DNA of 64,000 bases from Microvirga terrestris (lineage in GTDB: Bacteria; Pseudomonadota; Alphaproteobacteria; Rhizobiales; Beijerinckiaceae), in assembly GCF_015694425.1 (NCBI RefSeq), contig NZ_JADQDN010000004.1, positions 124,001 to 188,000 of the forward strand, given 5' to 3'. Each line of letters opens with the position of its first letter. Position 1 is the stretch's first letter. This document shows positions 43,203-51,451 of this stretch, in pieces. Below the pieces are notes generated by a model. The model did no database searches, was not told the origin of the DNA, and was given only the letters and a program-made list of their open reading frames with translations. The translations under genes were made by a program, and so were the position numbers.

Positions 43203-44729
43203 GTGATTGAGTACAGATCATTTCGCTCGAAACATTTCATCACTGAATTGCTGATCACGACCTTTCTTGGCCTTTCGCTCATCACCCCTACAGCCGCACA
43301 GGTTTCTCCCCGCGTCGATCCCGGTACGGAGGCGGTGGCGGATTCACGCGACAGCGACCTTGTGCAGAAAGATCTGAAACAGCTTCTGCCGCTGCTGTTG
43401 ACTTCCACGGATCGGCGTCAGCTTGCGGCCGATCTCGAAGCCTCGATCCGCAAGGGTGATATGAAGTCGGCCGAGAACAGCCTCAACACGGCCATCGAGG
43501 TCGGCACCCTTGCCATCGTTCTCTCCGACCATCTGAGCAATCCGAACCTGCTCAAGGCGCTGCAGGATCTCAACGTTCAAGCTTCTGCCCATTCAGCACC
43601 CCTGGTGCAGGCTCCTGCGATGAACGCATCGGGAGCTTGCACGACAGCAACTGAGCAAAGCAGTGCCAACTTGGCCGAACTCCAGGACGCTCTCGATCGG
43701 GAACGATCGCATGGTGGCATGATCTCGCAGACCTTGGCGACCTTGGAGCAGGAGCGCAATGCTCTTGCTGCCCGGCTCGAGGCCGACACAGCTTCTCACG
43801 ACATCAAATCGGTCGAGTTGCAGAAGGCGCTGCGGCAGGAGCAGGAACGAAGCGAAACGTTCAGGCAGGACCTTCAAAGGCTCCGGGAGGGATACCAGAC
43901 CTTGCAGGTCGCAAAAGAGCAGGCTGCCACTCAGGCGGACATCGCTGCATCCGACAATCGTGTGCAGCAGGAACGCGAACGACTTGATCTGACAGAGCGC
44001 CGGCTCGCGAGCACTCTCAAGGATCTGCGCGAGCTGCAGAGCCTCAAGGACGACATCGTGGCGTCGACGACATCCCGGATGGCCGAGCTGGAGAAGGCTC
44101 TGGCACGGGCGCAAACGCGAAGCGATGTGCTGGCGCAGGAACTGACGGCAACCAGCGATGAACTGCGCGCTGTCAAAGAGCCCCGGCAGCCGGGTCCCGC
44201 TCCTGTGATGTTCCGGCTTGCCTCAACAGGCGCGGAGCCTCCCTTGAGCTCACCACAACCGGAGCCTGTTCCTGCACCGGTCGCACAAGCAAATCTGCTG
44301 CCGCCCGAAAGCCCTCCGGCTGCTCAGGAAGCCAGGTCATCATTGCCCGTTAAGGCTCCTGCCCCAGTGGTCGTCGCGGCCTTGCCGGATAGCTTCTCAC
44401 CTTTGCCCATAACAAGTGTGCCGCCGCTCGGAAGCGAAACCTCGATTAAGGCTGAATCGGCCAAGGCGGATGACCGGCTCGTCTCCCGCGGAGAGGAGCT
44501 TTTGAGCAGAGGGGACGTGAGCGGCGCACGGCTTGTTCTCGAACGCGCGCTGGCGAGCGGTCACGCCCGTGCGGCCTTCCTACTGGCCGAAACCTTCGAT
44601 CCCAACGAGCTGTCAAAGCTCGGCACGCTGGGTCTCAAGGGCGATGCGGCGAAGGCGCGGGAACTCTACACGCAGGCACAGACCCTGGGCATGGCTCAGG
44701 CTCGGGAGCGGCTGGAGGCTTTACGATAG
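43203..44729 (+). CDS. coiled-coil protein with C-terminal Sel1/TPR-like repeats
   Basis: A 508-residue protein with a GTG start 5 nt after a perfect AAGGAGGT ribosome site. A signal sequence or membrane anchor covers about residues 14-33. A long coiled coil (about residues 145-330, rich in L, E, R, Q), a Pro-rich linker (about 335-420) and a C-terminal helical repeat region follow (RGEELLSRGDVSGARLVLER; ALASGHARAAFLLAETFDP; AKARELYTQAQTLGMAQARE). This layout resembles periplasmic or envelope scaffolds. It lies 69 bp after the TAXI gene and may be cotranscribed. Function unknown. Confidence 0.75.
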   Translation: MIEYRSFRSKHFITELLITTFLGLSLITPTAAQVSPRVDPGTEAVADSRDSDLVQKDLKQLLPLLLTSTDRRQLAADLEASIRKGDMKSAENSLNTAIEVGTLAIVLSDHLSNPNLLKALQDLNVQASAHSAPLVQAPAMNASGACTTATEQSSANLAELQDALDRERSHGGMISQTLATLEQERNALAARLEADTASHDIKSVELQKALRQEQERSETFRQDLQRLREGYQTLQVAKEQAATQADIAASDNRVQQERERLDLTERRLASTLKDLRELQSLKDDIVASTTSRMAELEKALARAQTRSDVLAQELTATSDELRAVKEPRQPGPAPVMFRLASTGAEPPLSSPQPEPVPAPVAQANLLPPESPPAAQEARSSLPVKAPAPVVVAALPDSFSPLPITSVPPLGSETSIKAESAKADDRLVSRGEELLSRGDVSGARLVLERALASGHARAAFLLAETFDPNELSKLGTLGLKGDAAKARELYTQAQTLGMAQARERLEALR

Positions 44730-44752
44730 GTGAGTGAGGGTGGCGAACTGCA

Positions 44753-45010
44753 TTAGAACGGCACCCACTCGCCGCCTTCGGTGAGCGAATCCACGGCGCG
44801 CTCGAGAGCGGTGCCAGCATCCAGCAGTTGCTGCGCCGTCTGCTGAATCTGCAAGGGAGGGCCGGGCAGGTCGGCCACGTGCTCCGTCAGCTCCCGAACC
44901 CGCTCGATCAGCTCGATCAGATCGGCCGCAAGCGCAGCCCTCTCCTCCGCATCCGCGTGAGCGGACCGGCCCGGCTTCAAGCGGGGAGCAAGAGGGATCA
45001 CGTTCGACAT
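44753..45010 (-). CDS. small helical hypothetical protein
   Basis: 85 residues from the ATG at 45010 (MSNVIPLAPRLKPGRSAHAD). The rest is an amphipathic helical stretch (AALAADLIELIERVRELTEH, LPGPPLQIQQTAQQLLDAGT). No family recognised. A 21-codon in-frame upstream extension to 45073 is less likely. Confidence 0.6.
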   Translation of the reverse strand: MSNVIPLAPRLKPGRSAHADAEERAALAADLIELIERVRELTEHVADLPGPPLQIQQTAQQLLDAGTALERAVDSLTEGGEWVPF

Positions 45011-45156
45011 GGGTTGAAAATCTTCTTTTGTTCTGCCGAGGGCAATGGACTGCCTGTGCGTGATCCACAGCAAACCGCAGCCATAAGGCCTGCCAAGCTA
45101 CTTGGCGACCCCTTTTTCCTTAAGAACCGCCTCCCAAGAACCCTTGGCCTTACCGC

Positions 45157-45185
45157 TTGACTCCATTATTTTGGAATTCCATTCT
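45157..45185 (+). promoter_or_regulatory. promoter ahead of the XRE-cupin gene
   Basis: TTGACT at 45157-45162 and CATTCT at 45180-45185, 17 bp apart. The 10-bp palindrome TGGAATTCCA (45172-45181) lies across the spacer and -10 box, where a repressor, possibly the XRE protein itself, could act. The start codon follows about 6 bp later, which would make the transcript nearly leaderless. Confidence 0.4.
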
Positions 45186-45191
45186 AGTTTA

Positions 45192-45791
45192 ATGGAGAAT
45201 TCTTCGGCTCTTGGGATGCATCTTGCCGCGCGCCTCCGCGACCTCCGAACGGGAGCAGGCATGACGCTGGACGGTCTCTCGGAGCGCACCGGCGTCAGCC
45301 GCTCCATGATCTCCCTTATCGAACGGGGCGAGAGCAGCCCGACGGCGGCCGTGCTGGACAAGCTCGCTGCAGGCCTCGGGGTGACCTTGGCGTCCCTCTT
45401 CGCGGGACAGGAGGGGGCCGCCGCCTCTCCCCTGTCGCGACGCGAAGATCAACGGATCTGGCGCGACCCGGAGAGCGGCTATATCCGGCGCAACCTGTCC
45501 GCACCGGGCTTTCCCTCTCCCATCGAGCTCGTAGAGGTGGTGCTCCCGCCTGGTGCGCGGGTGGCCTATGACACGGGACACCGGGCCGCCGCCGTTCATC
45601 AGCAGATCTGGATCATCGAGGGCGCCCTCGCGCTCACGCTGGGCGAGGAGACCTATCACGTCGATACCGGCGACTGCCTCTCCATGCGGCTCGACCAGCC
45701 GATTGTTTTTCGCAACCTGACCGACACCCCTGCCCGCTACGTGGTGGCGCTCGCCACCGATCCGCACGCCACTTCCAACCCTTACCGATGA
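45192..45791 (+). CDS. XRE-family regulator with cupin domain
   Basis: A 199-residue regulator: an N-terminal HTH (about residues 12-65: RLRDLRTGAGMTLDGLSERT, GVSRSMISLIERGESSPT) and a C-terminal single cupin (about 100-190: WIIEGALALTLGEETYHVDT, GDCLSMRLDQPIVF). Such proteins, including PuuR relatives, sense small ligands with the cupin. I chose the ATG at 45192. It lies 10 bp before a GNAT acetyltransferase and probably autoregulates both. Confidence 0.82.
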   Translation: MENSSALGMHLAARLRDLRTGAGMTLDGLSERTGVSRSMISLIERGESSPTAAVLDKLAAGLGVTLASLFAGQEGAAASPLSRREDQRIWRDPESGYIRRNLSAPGFPSPIELVEVVLPPGARVAYDTGHRAAAVHQQIWIIEGALALTLGEETYHVDTGDCLSMRLDQPIVFRNLTDTPARYVVALATDPHATSNPYR

Positions 45792-45801
45792 GACAGGTCC
45801 C

Positions 45802-46341
45802 ATGAACGAACCCATCGCCATCCGCCAGCTCACCCCGCAGGAAGCCCGCGAGCAGATCGGCGCCCTGTCGGCGGTGCTGATCGATTGCGTCGAAGGCGGC
45901 GCCTCGGTCAGCTTCATGTCGCCCCTGACCCAGGACAGGGCCGATGCCTTCTGGCAGGGGATTGCAGAGGGCGTCGCCGCCGGAGAGCGGATCCTGCTCG
46001 TCGCTCAGGACCAATCCAGCCCCATGATCGTCGGCACCGTTCAGGTGATCCTCAAGCAGCCTGAGAACCAGCCTCACCGGGCCGACATCGCCAAGATGCT
46101 CGTTCACAACCAGGCCCGCCGGCGCGGTGTCGGCGCCGCTCTGATGCGGGCGGCCGAAGAGGCGGCGGCAAAGGCCGGCAAGACTGTGCTCGTGCTGGAC
46201 ACGGTGACGGGCAGTGACGGAGAGCGCCTGTATGAGCGGGCCGGCTGGGTGAAATCGGGTATCATCCCGAACTATGCCCTCTGGCCGAAGGGCGGGTTCT
46301 GCGACACGACCGTGTTCTACAAGCAGATTTCCGCCGCCTGA
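45802..46341 (+). CDS. GNAT-family N-acetyltransferase
   Basis: A 179-residue acetyltransferase. The acetyl-CoA P-loop is in VHNQARRRGVGAALMRAAE (about residues 107-125), preceded by the beta strand HRADIAKMLV. ERLYERAGWVKSGIIPNYAL marks the C-terminal strands. Substrate unknown. Translationally close to the XRE-cupin gene (10-bp gap), so it may modify that regulator's ligand or a related amine. Confidence 0.83.
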   Translation: MNEPIAIRQLTPQEAREQIGALSAVLIDCVEGGASVSFMSPLTQDRADAFWQGIAEGVAAGERILLVAQDQSSPMIVGTVQVILKQPENQPHRADIAKMLVHNQARRRGVGAALMRAAEEAAAKAGKTVLVLDTVTGSDGERLYERAGWVKSGIIPNYALWPKGGFCDTTVFYKQISAA

Positions 46342-46441
46342 GCGAGGTTCGACGACAGCCTTTGTTGCGCTCACAGAGCGTCCGGCCTATGGCTGGCACC
46401 TCGATCCATCCTGCCCTGTCGTCATCACAAGACTGATCATC

Positions 46442-47209
46442 ATGGAATTGTCCACTGCGGCGCTGCTCGCCGCCTCGGGCCTTGCGGCCGGCCTCGTCAA
46501 CGCCATCGCGGGCGGCGGCACCTTCTTCACATTCTCGGCCCTGGTCGCCGCCGGCCTTCCGCCGGTCGTTGCCAATGCCACCAGCGCGGTCGCCGTCACG
46601 CCGGCCAATCTCTCCAGCGCCTGGGCCTACCGACGGGAACTCGCGGCCAATGCCAGGCGCTTCGCAGCATTGGGCATCGTAAGCCTCATCGGCGGCCTCG
46701 GCGGCGCCTATATTCTCACCGTCACCAACAATGATGCCTTCCGGCAGCTTGTGCCGTGGCTGCTGCTCTTCGCGACCCTGCTCTTCGCCGCAAGCCCGAA
46801 GATCGTCGCGCTCGCACGCGCCATCGGCAAACAGGAGGGCCATCATCCTTCCACGAAGGCTTGGGCGGCCGGCCTCGTGTTTCAGACGGGTGTCGCGGTC
46901 TATGGCGGCTTCTTCGGCGCGGGCATGGGTATCGTTATGCTGGCGGCGCTCGCCATCACCGAGGGGGACGACTTCCATCTGATCAACTCCGCCAAGCATC
47001 TCTGCTCCACGCTGATCCAGCTTGTCGCCGTCGTGCTGTTCGTCATCGCGGGCCTCGTGAGCTGGCCCGAAACGATCATCGTCGGGGCAGCATCCGTAAT
47101 CGGCGGCTATCTCGGCGTGGTGTTCGGCCGGCGTCTGCCGGCGGGCATCATCCGCTGGCTCGTGATTGCCGTTGGCGCAGCACTGACACTGTATTTCTTT
47201 ATCCGCTGA
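46442..47209 (+). CDS. TauE/SafE (TSUP) family membrane protein
   Basis: A 255-residue inner-membrane protein with about seven to eight spans and the TSUP pattern GLVNAIAGGGTFFTFSALVA (residues 18-37), NATSAVAVTPANLSSAWAYR, and a repeated GVAVYGGFFGAGMGIVML. TSUP proteins export sulfite, sulfoacetate or related anions. Neighbouring cysteine synthase and YeeE/YedE genes fit a sulfur role. I start it at 46442; the frame is open further upstream without family match. Confidence 0.82.
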   Translation: MELSTAALLAASGLAAGLVNAIAGGGTFFTFSALVAAGLPPVVANATSAVAVTPANLSSAWAYRRELAANARRFAALGIVSLIGGLGGAYILTVTNNDAFRQLVPWLLLFATLLFAASPKIVALARAIGKQEGHHPSTKAWAAGLVFQTGVAVYGGFFGAGMGIVMLAALAITEGDDFHLINSAKHLCSTLIQLVAVVLFVIAGLVSWPETIIVGAASVIGGYLGVVFGRRLPAGIIRWLVIAVGAALTLYFFIR

Positions 47210-47330
47210 ATTCGATAACCATATTCGAAATAGCGCGGTCTCAAACGGCTTTTTGCGGGCCGCTGCCCGATTCACGCCACAACCATGCTCCTTCCTGCAC
47301 GTCTCGATTCTGAGCTTTCGCAAAAAGGAA

Positions 47331-47789
47331 ATGACCGTGGCTGAATCCCCAAACATGTCAGGACTCGATGGAACGCAATCAGTGAGCGCCCTCGGCCTGC
47401 GGTGGGCTGCCTTGCGCGGCATGCTGAACTCGCCGCTGATCATGGTCGAGGAGCAGCGGCCGCTCCGGGATGAATTGTTGCGCGAGTTGACCACGATCGA
47501 GCAGGATTTCAGCGATCTGCCATCGCGCAACACCATGGAAGTCTCGGCGAAGCTCGACATCGCGAAATCCGCGTTGCGCGAACGCGTTCAAAACGGAGAG
47601 ACTTGGCTCGTCGACCTCATCGACAGCATCCAGGCCGATCTTCATTCGCTTCATGCGAAGGCGCCGACGGCAGCAAGCCATTCGACAAGCCGCTCGCCCG
47701 CCAATCTGAGCCGCCCTCAGCAACAGCGCTCCGATGAAACGGCCAATACACCTTCAAACGCGGAGACGAGCACGTCCTCCGCTGCCTGA
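47331..47789 (+). CDS. hypothetical protein
   Basis: 152 residues, with AAAAAGGAA directly ahead of the ATG. Residues 20-110 are helical (WAALRGMLNSPLIMVEEQRP, AKSALRERVQNGETWLVDLI); the last 40 are Ser/Thr/Ala-rich low complexity (SRSPANLSRPQQQRS). No family recognised. A hairpin follows its stop. Confidence 0.65.
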   Translation: MTVAESPNMSGLDGTQSVSALGLRWAALRGMLNSPLIMVEEQRPLRDELLRELTTIEQDFSDLPSRNTMEVSAKLDIAKSALRERVQNGETWLVDLIDSIQADLHSLHAKAPTAASHSTSRSPANLSRPQQQRSDETANTPSNAETSTSSAA

Positions 47790-47797
47790 CGAAGGAA

Positions 47798-47826
47798 CGC
47801 CGCGCCAGAGTGGCTCTGGCGCGGCG
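47798..47826. terminator. bidirectional hairpin between convergent genes
   Basis: A 13-bp perfect stem CGCCGCGCCAGAG / CTCTGGCGCGGCG with a TGG loop, 9 bp after the hypothetical gene and 29 bp before the cysK stop on the other strand. No T-tract, but very stable. Confidence 0.65.
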
Positions 47827-47854
47827 CTGAATGCAGGTATGCAACGTTCCTGCG

Positions 47855-48886
47855 CTACACCAGTCCCGGATCGATGGTGCTCCTCGTCTCGAGCCATGGG
47901 GGAACGGGCAAGTTCTTGCCGCGTAGGAACTCGGGATTGAACAGCTTGGACTGATAGCGGGTACCGTAATCGCACAACACGGTGACGATGGTGTGCCCGG
48001 CCCCCAGTTGCATCGCGAGCCGGATCGCACCCGCAACGTTGATGCCCGACGATCCGCCGAGGCAGAGCCCCTCGTGCTCCAACAGGTCGAAGATGATCGG
48101 AAGGGCCTCCTCGTCCGGAATCTGGAACGCCACGTCGATGGATGCCCCTTCGAGATTCTTCGTCACCCGCCCCTGACCGATGCCTTCGGTAATCGACGTG
48201 CCGGTCGCCTTCAGCTCGCCAGTATGAACCCAGTTCGCGATGGCGGAGCCCATGGGATCCGCGAGCGCAATCGCAATCTTCGGGTTGTGCGCCTTCAACG
48301 CGATGCCGACGCCCGCGAGCGTTCCGCCGGTGCCGACCGCGCTGACGAAGCCGTCGACCTTGCCGTCCGTCTGATCCCAGATCTCAGGTCCCGTTGTCTC
48401 GATATGCGCCTGCCGGTTGGCCACGTTGTCGAACTGGTTGGCCCAGATGGCGCCGTTCGGTTCGCTCTGCGCAAGCCGCTCCGCCAAGCGGCCAGAGACC
48501 TTCACGTAGTTGTTAGGATTGGCATAAGGCACCGCCGGCACCTCGATCAGCTCGGCGCCCGCAAGCCGCAGCATGTCCTTCTTCTCTTGGCTTTGGGTCT
48601 CCGGAATCACGATTACCGTCCTGAATCCCATTGCGTTGGCGACGAGCGCCAAGCCAATTCCGGTATTGCCCGCCGTGCCTTCGACGATGACCCCGCCCGG
48701 ACGGAGCGCGCCTCGCCTGACCGCATCCTGGATGATGAAGAGCGCTGCCCGGTCCTTCACGGACTGTCCGGGGTTCATGAACTCGGCCTTGCCGACGATG
48801 GTGCAGCCTGTGAGCTCCGAGGCGCGGCGGAGCTTGATGAGCGGCGTGTTGCCGATGGCGGCGGGAACGTCAGGCTGGATCGTCAT
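47855..48886 (-). CDS. cysK: cysteine synthase (O-acetylserine sulfhydrylase)
   Basis: A 343-residue PLP enzyme. The PLP Lys is in NPGQSVKDRAALF (about residue 44), with GTAGNTGIGLALVANAMGF (residues 70-88) and SAVGTGGTLAGVGIAL (phosphate loop). This is slightly longer than standard CysK. It makes cysteine from O-acetylserine and sulfide. Together with the divergent YeeE/YedE and TSUP genes it forms a sulfur-related group. CysK, CysM and CBS-like relatives are hard to separate; length favours a CysK-like enzyme. Confidence 0.85.
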   Translation of the reverse strand: MTIQPDVPAAIGNTPLIKLRRASELTGCTIVGKAEFMNPGQSVKDRAALFIIQDAVRRGALRPGGVIVEGTAGNTGIGLALVANAMGFRTVIVIPETQSQEKKDMLRLAGAELIEVPAVPYANPNNYVKVSGRLAERLAQSEPNGAIWANQFDNVANRQAHIETTGPEIWDQTDGKVDGFVSAVGTGGTLAGVGIALKAHNPKIAIALADPMGSAIANWVHTGELKATGTSITEGIGQGRVTKNLEGASIDVAFQIPDEEALPIIFDLLEHEGLCLGGSSGINVAGAIRLAMQLGAGHTIVTVLCDYGTRYQSKLFNPEFLRGKNLPVPPWLETRSTIDPGLV

Positions 48887-49093
48887 TAGGTTATACCTCG
48901 TTGCAGGGCGGCAAGGCTCTTAGCCCTTCTTGAAAGATCGCGCGACGAAAGCCCTGCGATATAATCACATGAATTGTATGTAGATATCAAACTAATTACA
49001 CATCTTGACGTTCTTTATATCGAACCTCATCTTGGTTGTGCAAGGCGCATGAGGCACCTGGCACTTTACTCCCACGCAGCTTCAGGAACCTCC

Positions 49094-50329
49094 ATGTCCA
49101 GCTCCGCAGTGGCATCGCCTCTTTCCGCAGGAAACCGCGCGAGCCTGAACATCAACGCTCCGGCCACCTTCGCGGCTGCGGCCGGGATCATCGGCGGCGC
49201 AGCCCTGCTGGGCGCCATCATCAATCCGCGCCAAGCGGCCCTTTATATGCTTGGGGCAGCGCTCGGCCTCGTGCTTTACCATGCCGCCTTCGGCTTTACC
49301 TCGGCCTGGCGCGTCTTCATCGCCGACCGCCGCGGCGAGGGCCTGCGGGCCCAAATGGTGATGCTCGCCATTGCGTCCGTACTGTTCTTCCCCGTTCTTG
49401 CCGCCGGCACCCTGTTCGGCCAGCCGGTCGCGGGCAACGTGTCGCCCGCGGGTATCGGCGTGGTCTTCGGCGCTTTCATCTTCGGCATCGGCATGCAGCT
49501 CGGCGGCGGCTGCGCCTCCGGCACTCTCTACACGGTGGGCGGCGGCTCGACCCGCATGCTGATCACGCTGGCAGCCTTCATCGCCGGTTCCGCCATCGGC
49601 GCCGCGCACCTGCATTGGTGGGTTGCACTGCCGAGCCTGCCTGCCATCTCGATCATCAAGGCCTGGGGTCCCTGGACGGCGCTGGCATTCCAACTCATCG
49701 TCTTCGCTCTTATCGCGGCTGTCACAATCGTGTTCGAGAAACGTCGCCATGGCCGTCTGATCACGGCCGATCCGTCGCCGCGTCAGGGTCTCGCCCGTTT
49801 CCTGCGCGGCCCCTGGCCCATCGTGGCAGGCGCGGTGGCGCTGGCGCTTTTGAATTTCGTGACGCTCTACCTCGCCGGCCGTCCCTGGGGCGTGACATCG
49901 GCCTTCGCCCTGTGGGGCTCGAAGATCGCAGCCGCGATCGGCTTCGATGTGGCGAGCTGGCCCTACTGGTCGTCCCCGGCCCGTCAAGCCGAACTCACCG
50001 GCAGCATCTTCACCGACATCACGACGGTGATGGATTTCGGCATCATCGTCGGTGCCCTGCTGGCAGCCTCCCTCGCCGGACGCTTCGCTCCTGCCTGGAA
50101 GGTCCCCTTGCGCTCGGCCGCGGCTGCCATCGCGGGCGGCTTGCTTCTCGGCTATGGCGCGCGCCTTGCCTATGGCTGCAACATCGGCGCCTATTTCTCC
50201 GGCATCGCGTCTGGCAGTCTGCATGGCTGGGTCTGGCTCGTCGCGGCCTTTGCCGGCAACGTCCTCGGCACCCGCGTGCGCCCCCTCTTCGGTCTCGAAG
50301 TGGAGCGCGTGAAGCTCACCGGCTGCTGA
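49094..50329 (+). CDS. YeeE/YedE-family sulfur (thiosulfate) transporter
   Basis: A 411-residue membrane protein with about ten spans and two YeeE/YedE repeats. The diagnostic motifs are FGIGMQLGGGCASGTLYTVG (the Cys-containing loop, residues 135-154) and its second-half equivalent AYGCNIGAYFSGIASGSLHG. These proteins take up thiosulfate or related sulfur. Divergent from cysK across a 207-bp gap with AT-rich promoter-like sequence. A clear intrinsic terminator follows. Confidence 0.85.
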   Translation: MSSSAVASPLSAGNRASLNINAPATFAAAAGIIGGAALLGAIINPRQAALYMLGAALGLVLYHAAFGFTSAWRVFIADRRGEGLRAQMVMLAIASVLFFPVLAAGTLFGQPVAGNVSPAGIGVVFGAFIFGIGMQLGGGCASGTLYTVGGGSTRMLITLAAFIAGSAIGAAHLHWWVALPSLPAISIIKAWGPWTALAFQLIVFALIAAVTIVFEKRRHGRLITADPSPRQGLARFLRGPWPIVAGAVALALLNFVTLYLAGRPWGVTSAFALWGSKIAAAIGFDVASWPYWSSPARQAELTGSIFTDITTVMDFGIIVGALLAASLAGRFAPAWKVPLRSAAAAIAGGLLLGYGARLAYGCNIGAYFSGIASGSLHGWVWLVAAFAGNVLGTRVRPLFGLEVERVKLTGC

Positions 50330-50352
50330 ACGCTTCACTGAGTTTGAAAGAG

Positions 50353-50382
50353 GTCTTCCGGCTAATACCGGAAGACTTTTTT
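50353..50382 (+). terminator. intrinsic terminator after the YeeE/YedE gene
   Basis: Perfect 9-bp stem GTCTTCCGG / CCGGAAGAC with a CTAATA loop, immediately followed by TTTTTT. A textbook rho-independent terminator, 24 bp after the stop. Confidence 0.88.
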
Positions 50383-50437
50383 CGTTTCTGAGCAGGGTGC
50401 GAATCCGGCTTCGTCCAAACTCCGTCTTCTCGACGCA

Positions 50438-51358
50438 TCAGCGGTTCACAGACTGTCCTGTGTCCATCTCCTCGCGCCTGAGAGATTTGATCAGTTCGCC
50501 GAGCGCTATGAAGTCGCCTTTGCGTGCGGAACTGCGCCGCCAGGCGAGTCCGACGATGCGCATGGGCGGCTCCTTGGGAAACGGGATGAGCGCCACCCTC
50601 TGCCGGTCGACCTCAGTCTTGGCGCAGAGTTCGGGCAGCAGTGTGACCCCGTGACCTGCCGCCACCATCTGCATGATGGTCGTGAGCGAGGCGGCGCCCA
50701 GCGCCTTGCGGGCCTCCATGTTGGCGATCTGACAGAACTGAAGCGCCTGATCGCGCAGGCAATGCCCCTCCTCCAGCAGCAACAGACGCTCCTGCCCGAT
50801 GCGGCTGCGCAGATCGCTCGCCATCCAATCCGGAGCCGCCTGGCTCTGAACGGCAATCAGGAAGCGATCCTTGAAGAGCGGCATGGTTTCGAGCTGAGGC
50901 TGCTGCATCGGCAGGGCAACCAGCACCGCATCCAGTCCGCCCCGGATCAACTCCTCCACGAGGGCGTTCGTCTGCGTCTCACGGATCTGAAGATCGAGCT
51001 GCGGATAATGCTTCGTGGTTTCAGTCAGAATGTCCGGCAGAAGGTAGGGCGCGATGGACGGAATGATCCCGAGACGTAAGGGGCCCGTGAGGACGCCGTG
51101 ATGCTGGCGTGCGAAATCGGAGAGCTCCCGCACTTGGCTGAGGATCGCCTCAGCCCGCGCCGCAATCTCCTGTCCGGCCGGGGTGATCGCGATGGTGTTG
51201 CCCCGACGCTCGATCAGTTCTACGCCGAGTTCCCGTTCCAGCTCCTTGATCTGCATGGAGAGCGCCGGCTGCGTGACAGCGCATTGATCGGCCGCCATGC
51301 CGAAATGCATCGTCCGTGCCAATGTTTCGAAGTAGCGAAGCTGTCGCAGCGTGACCAT
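50438..51358 (-). CDS. oxyR: hydrogen peroxide-inducible regulator OxyR
   Basis: A 306-residue LysR-type activator: HTH at about residues 3-60 (MVTLRQLRYFETLARTMHFG), and the redox pair Cys200/Cys209 in EEGHCLRDQALQFC, matching E. coli C199/C208. It activates catalase and other peroxide genes. It is divergent from katA with operator-like palindromes in between. I prefer the ATG at 51358; a GTG 7 codons upstream overlaps the palindrome. Confidence 0.92.
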   Translation of the reverse strand: MVTLRQLRYFETLARTMHFGMAADQCAVTQPALSMQIKELERELGVELIERRGNTIAITPAGQEIAARAEAILSQVRELSDFARQHHGVLTGPLRLGIIPSIAPYLLPDILTETTKHYPQLDLQIRETQTNALVEELIRGGLDAVLVALPMQQPQLETMPLFKDRFLIAVQSQAAPDWMASDLRSRIGQERLLLLEEGHCLRDQALQFCQIANMEARKALGAASLTTIMQMVAAGHGVTLLPELCAKTEVDRQRVALIPFPKEPPMRIVGLAWRRSSARKGDFIALGELIKSLRREEMDTGQSVNR

Positions 51359-51397
51359 GTGATAAGAATATCTGATCACTCTTTGTAATCAATACAA
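51359..51397. promoter_or_regulatory. candidate OxyR operator
   Basis: GTGAT-N11-ATCAC (51359-51379), the LysR-type T-N11-A pattern, starts right at the oxyR start codon. TTGTA-N5-TACAA (51383-51397) follows. Both lie in the oxyR-katA divergent gap. Confidence 0.5.
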
Positions 51398-51451
51398 TTG
51401 GACCTGATCGACTAGCTAAGCCATTGTCCGCCCCATTCATTGGGGAAGACC

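Noticed and set aside
49036..50391. 451-codon second frame over the YeeE/YedE gene
   Set aside because: Arginine/histidine-rich translation with no membrane pattern; the other + frame matches the family.
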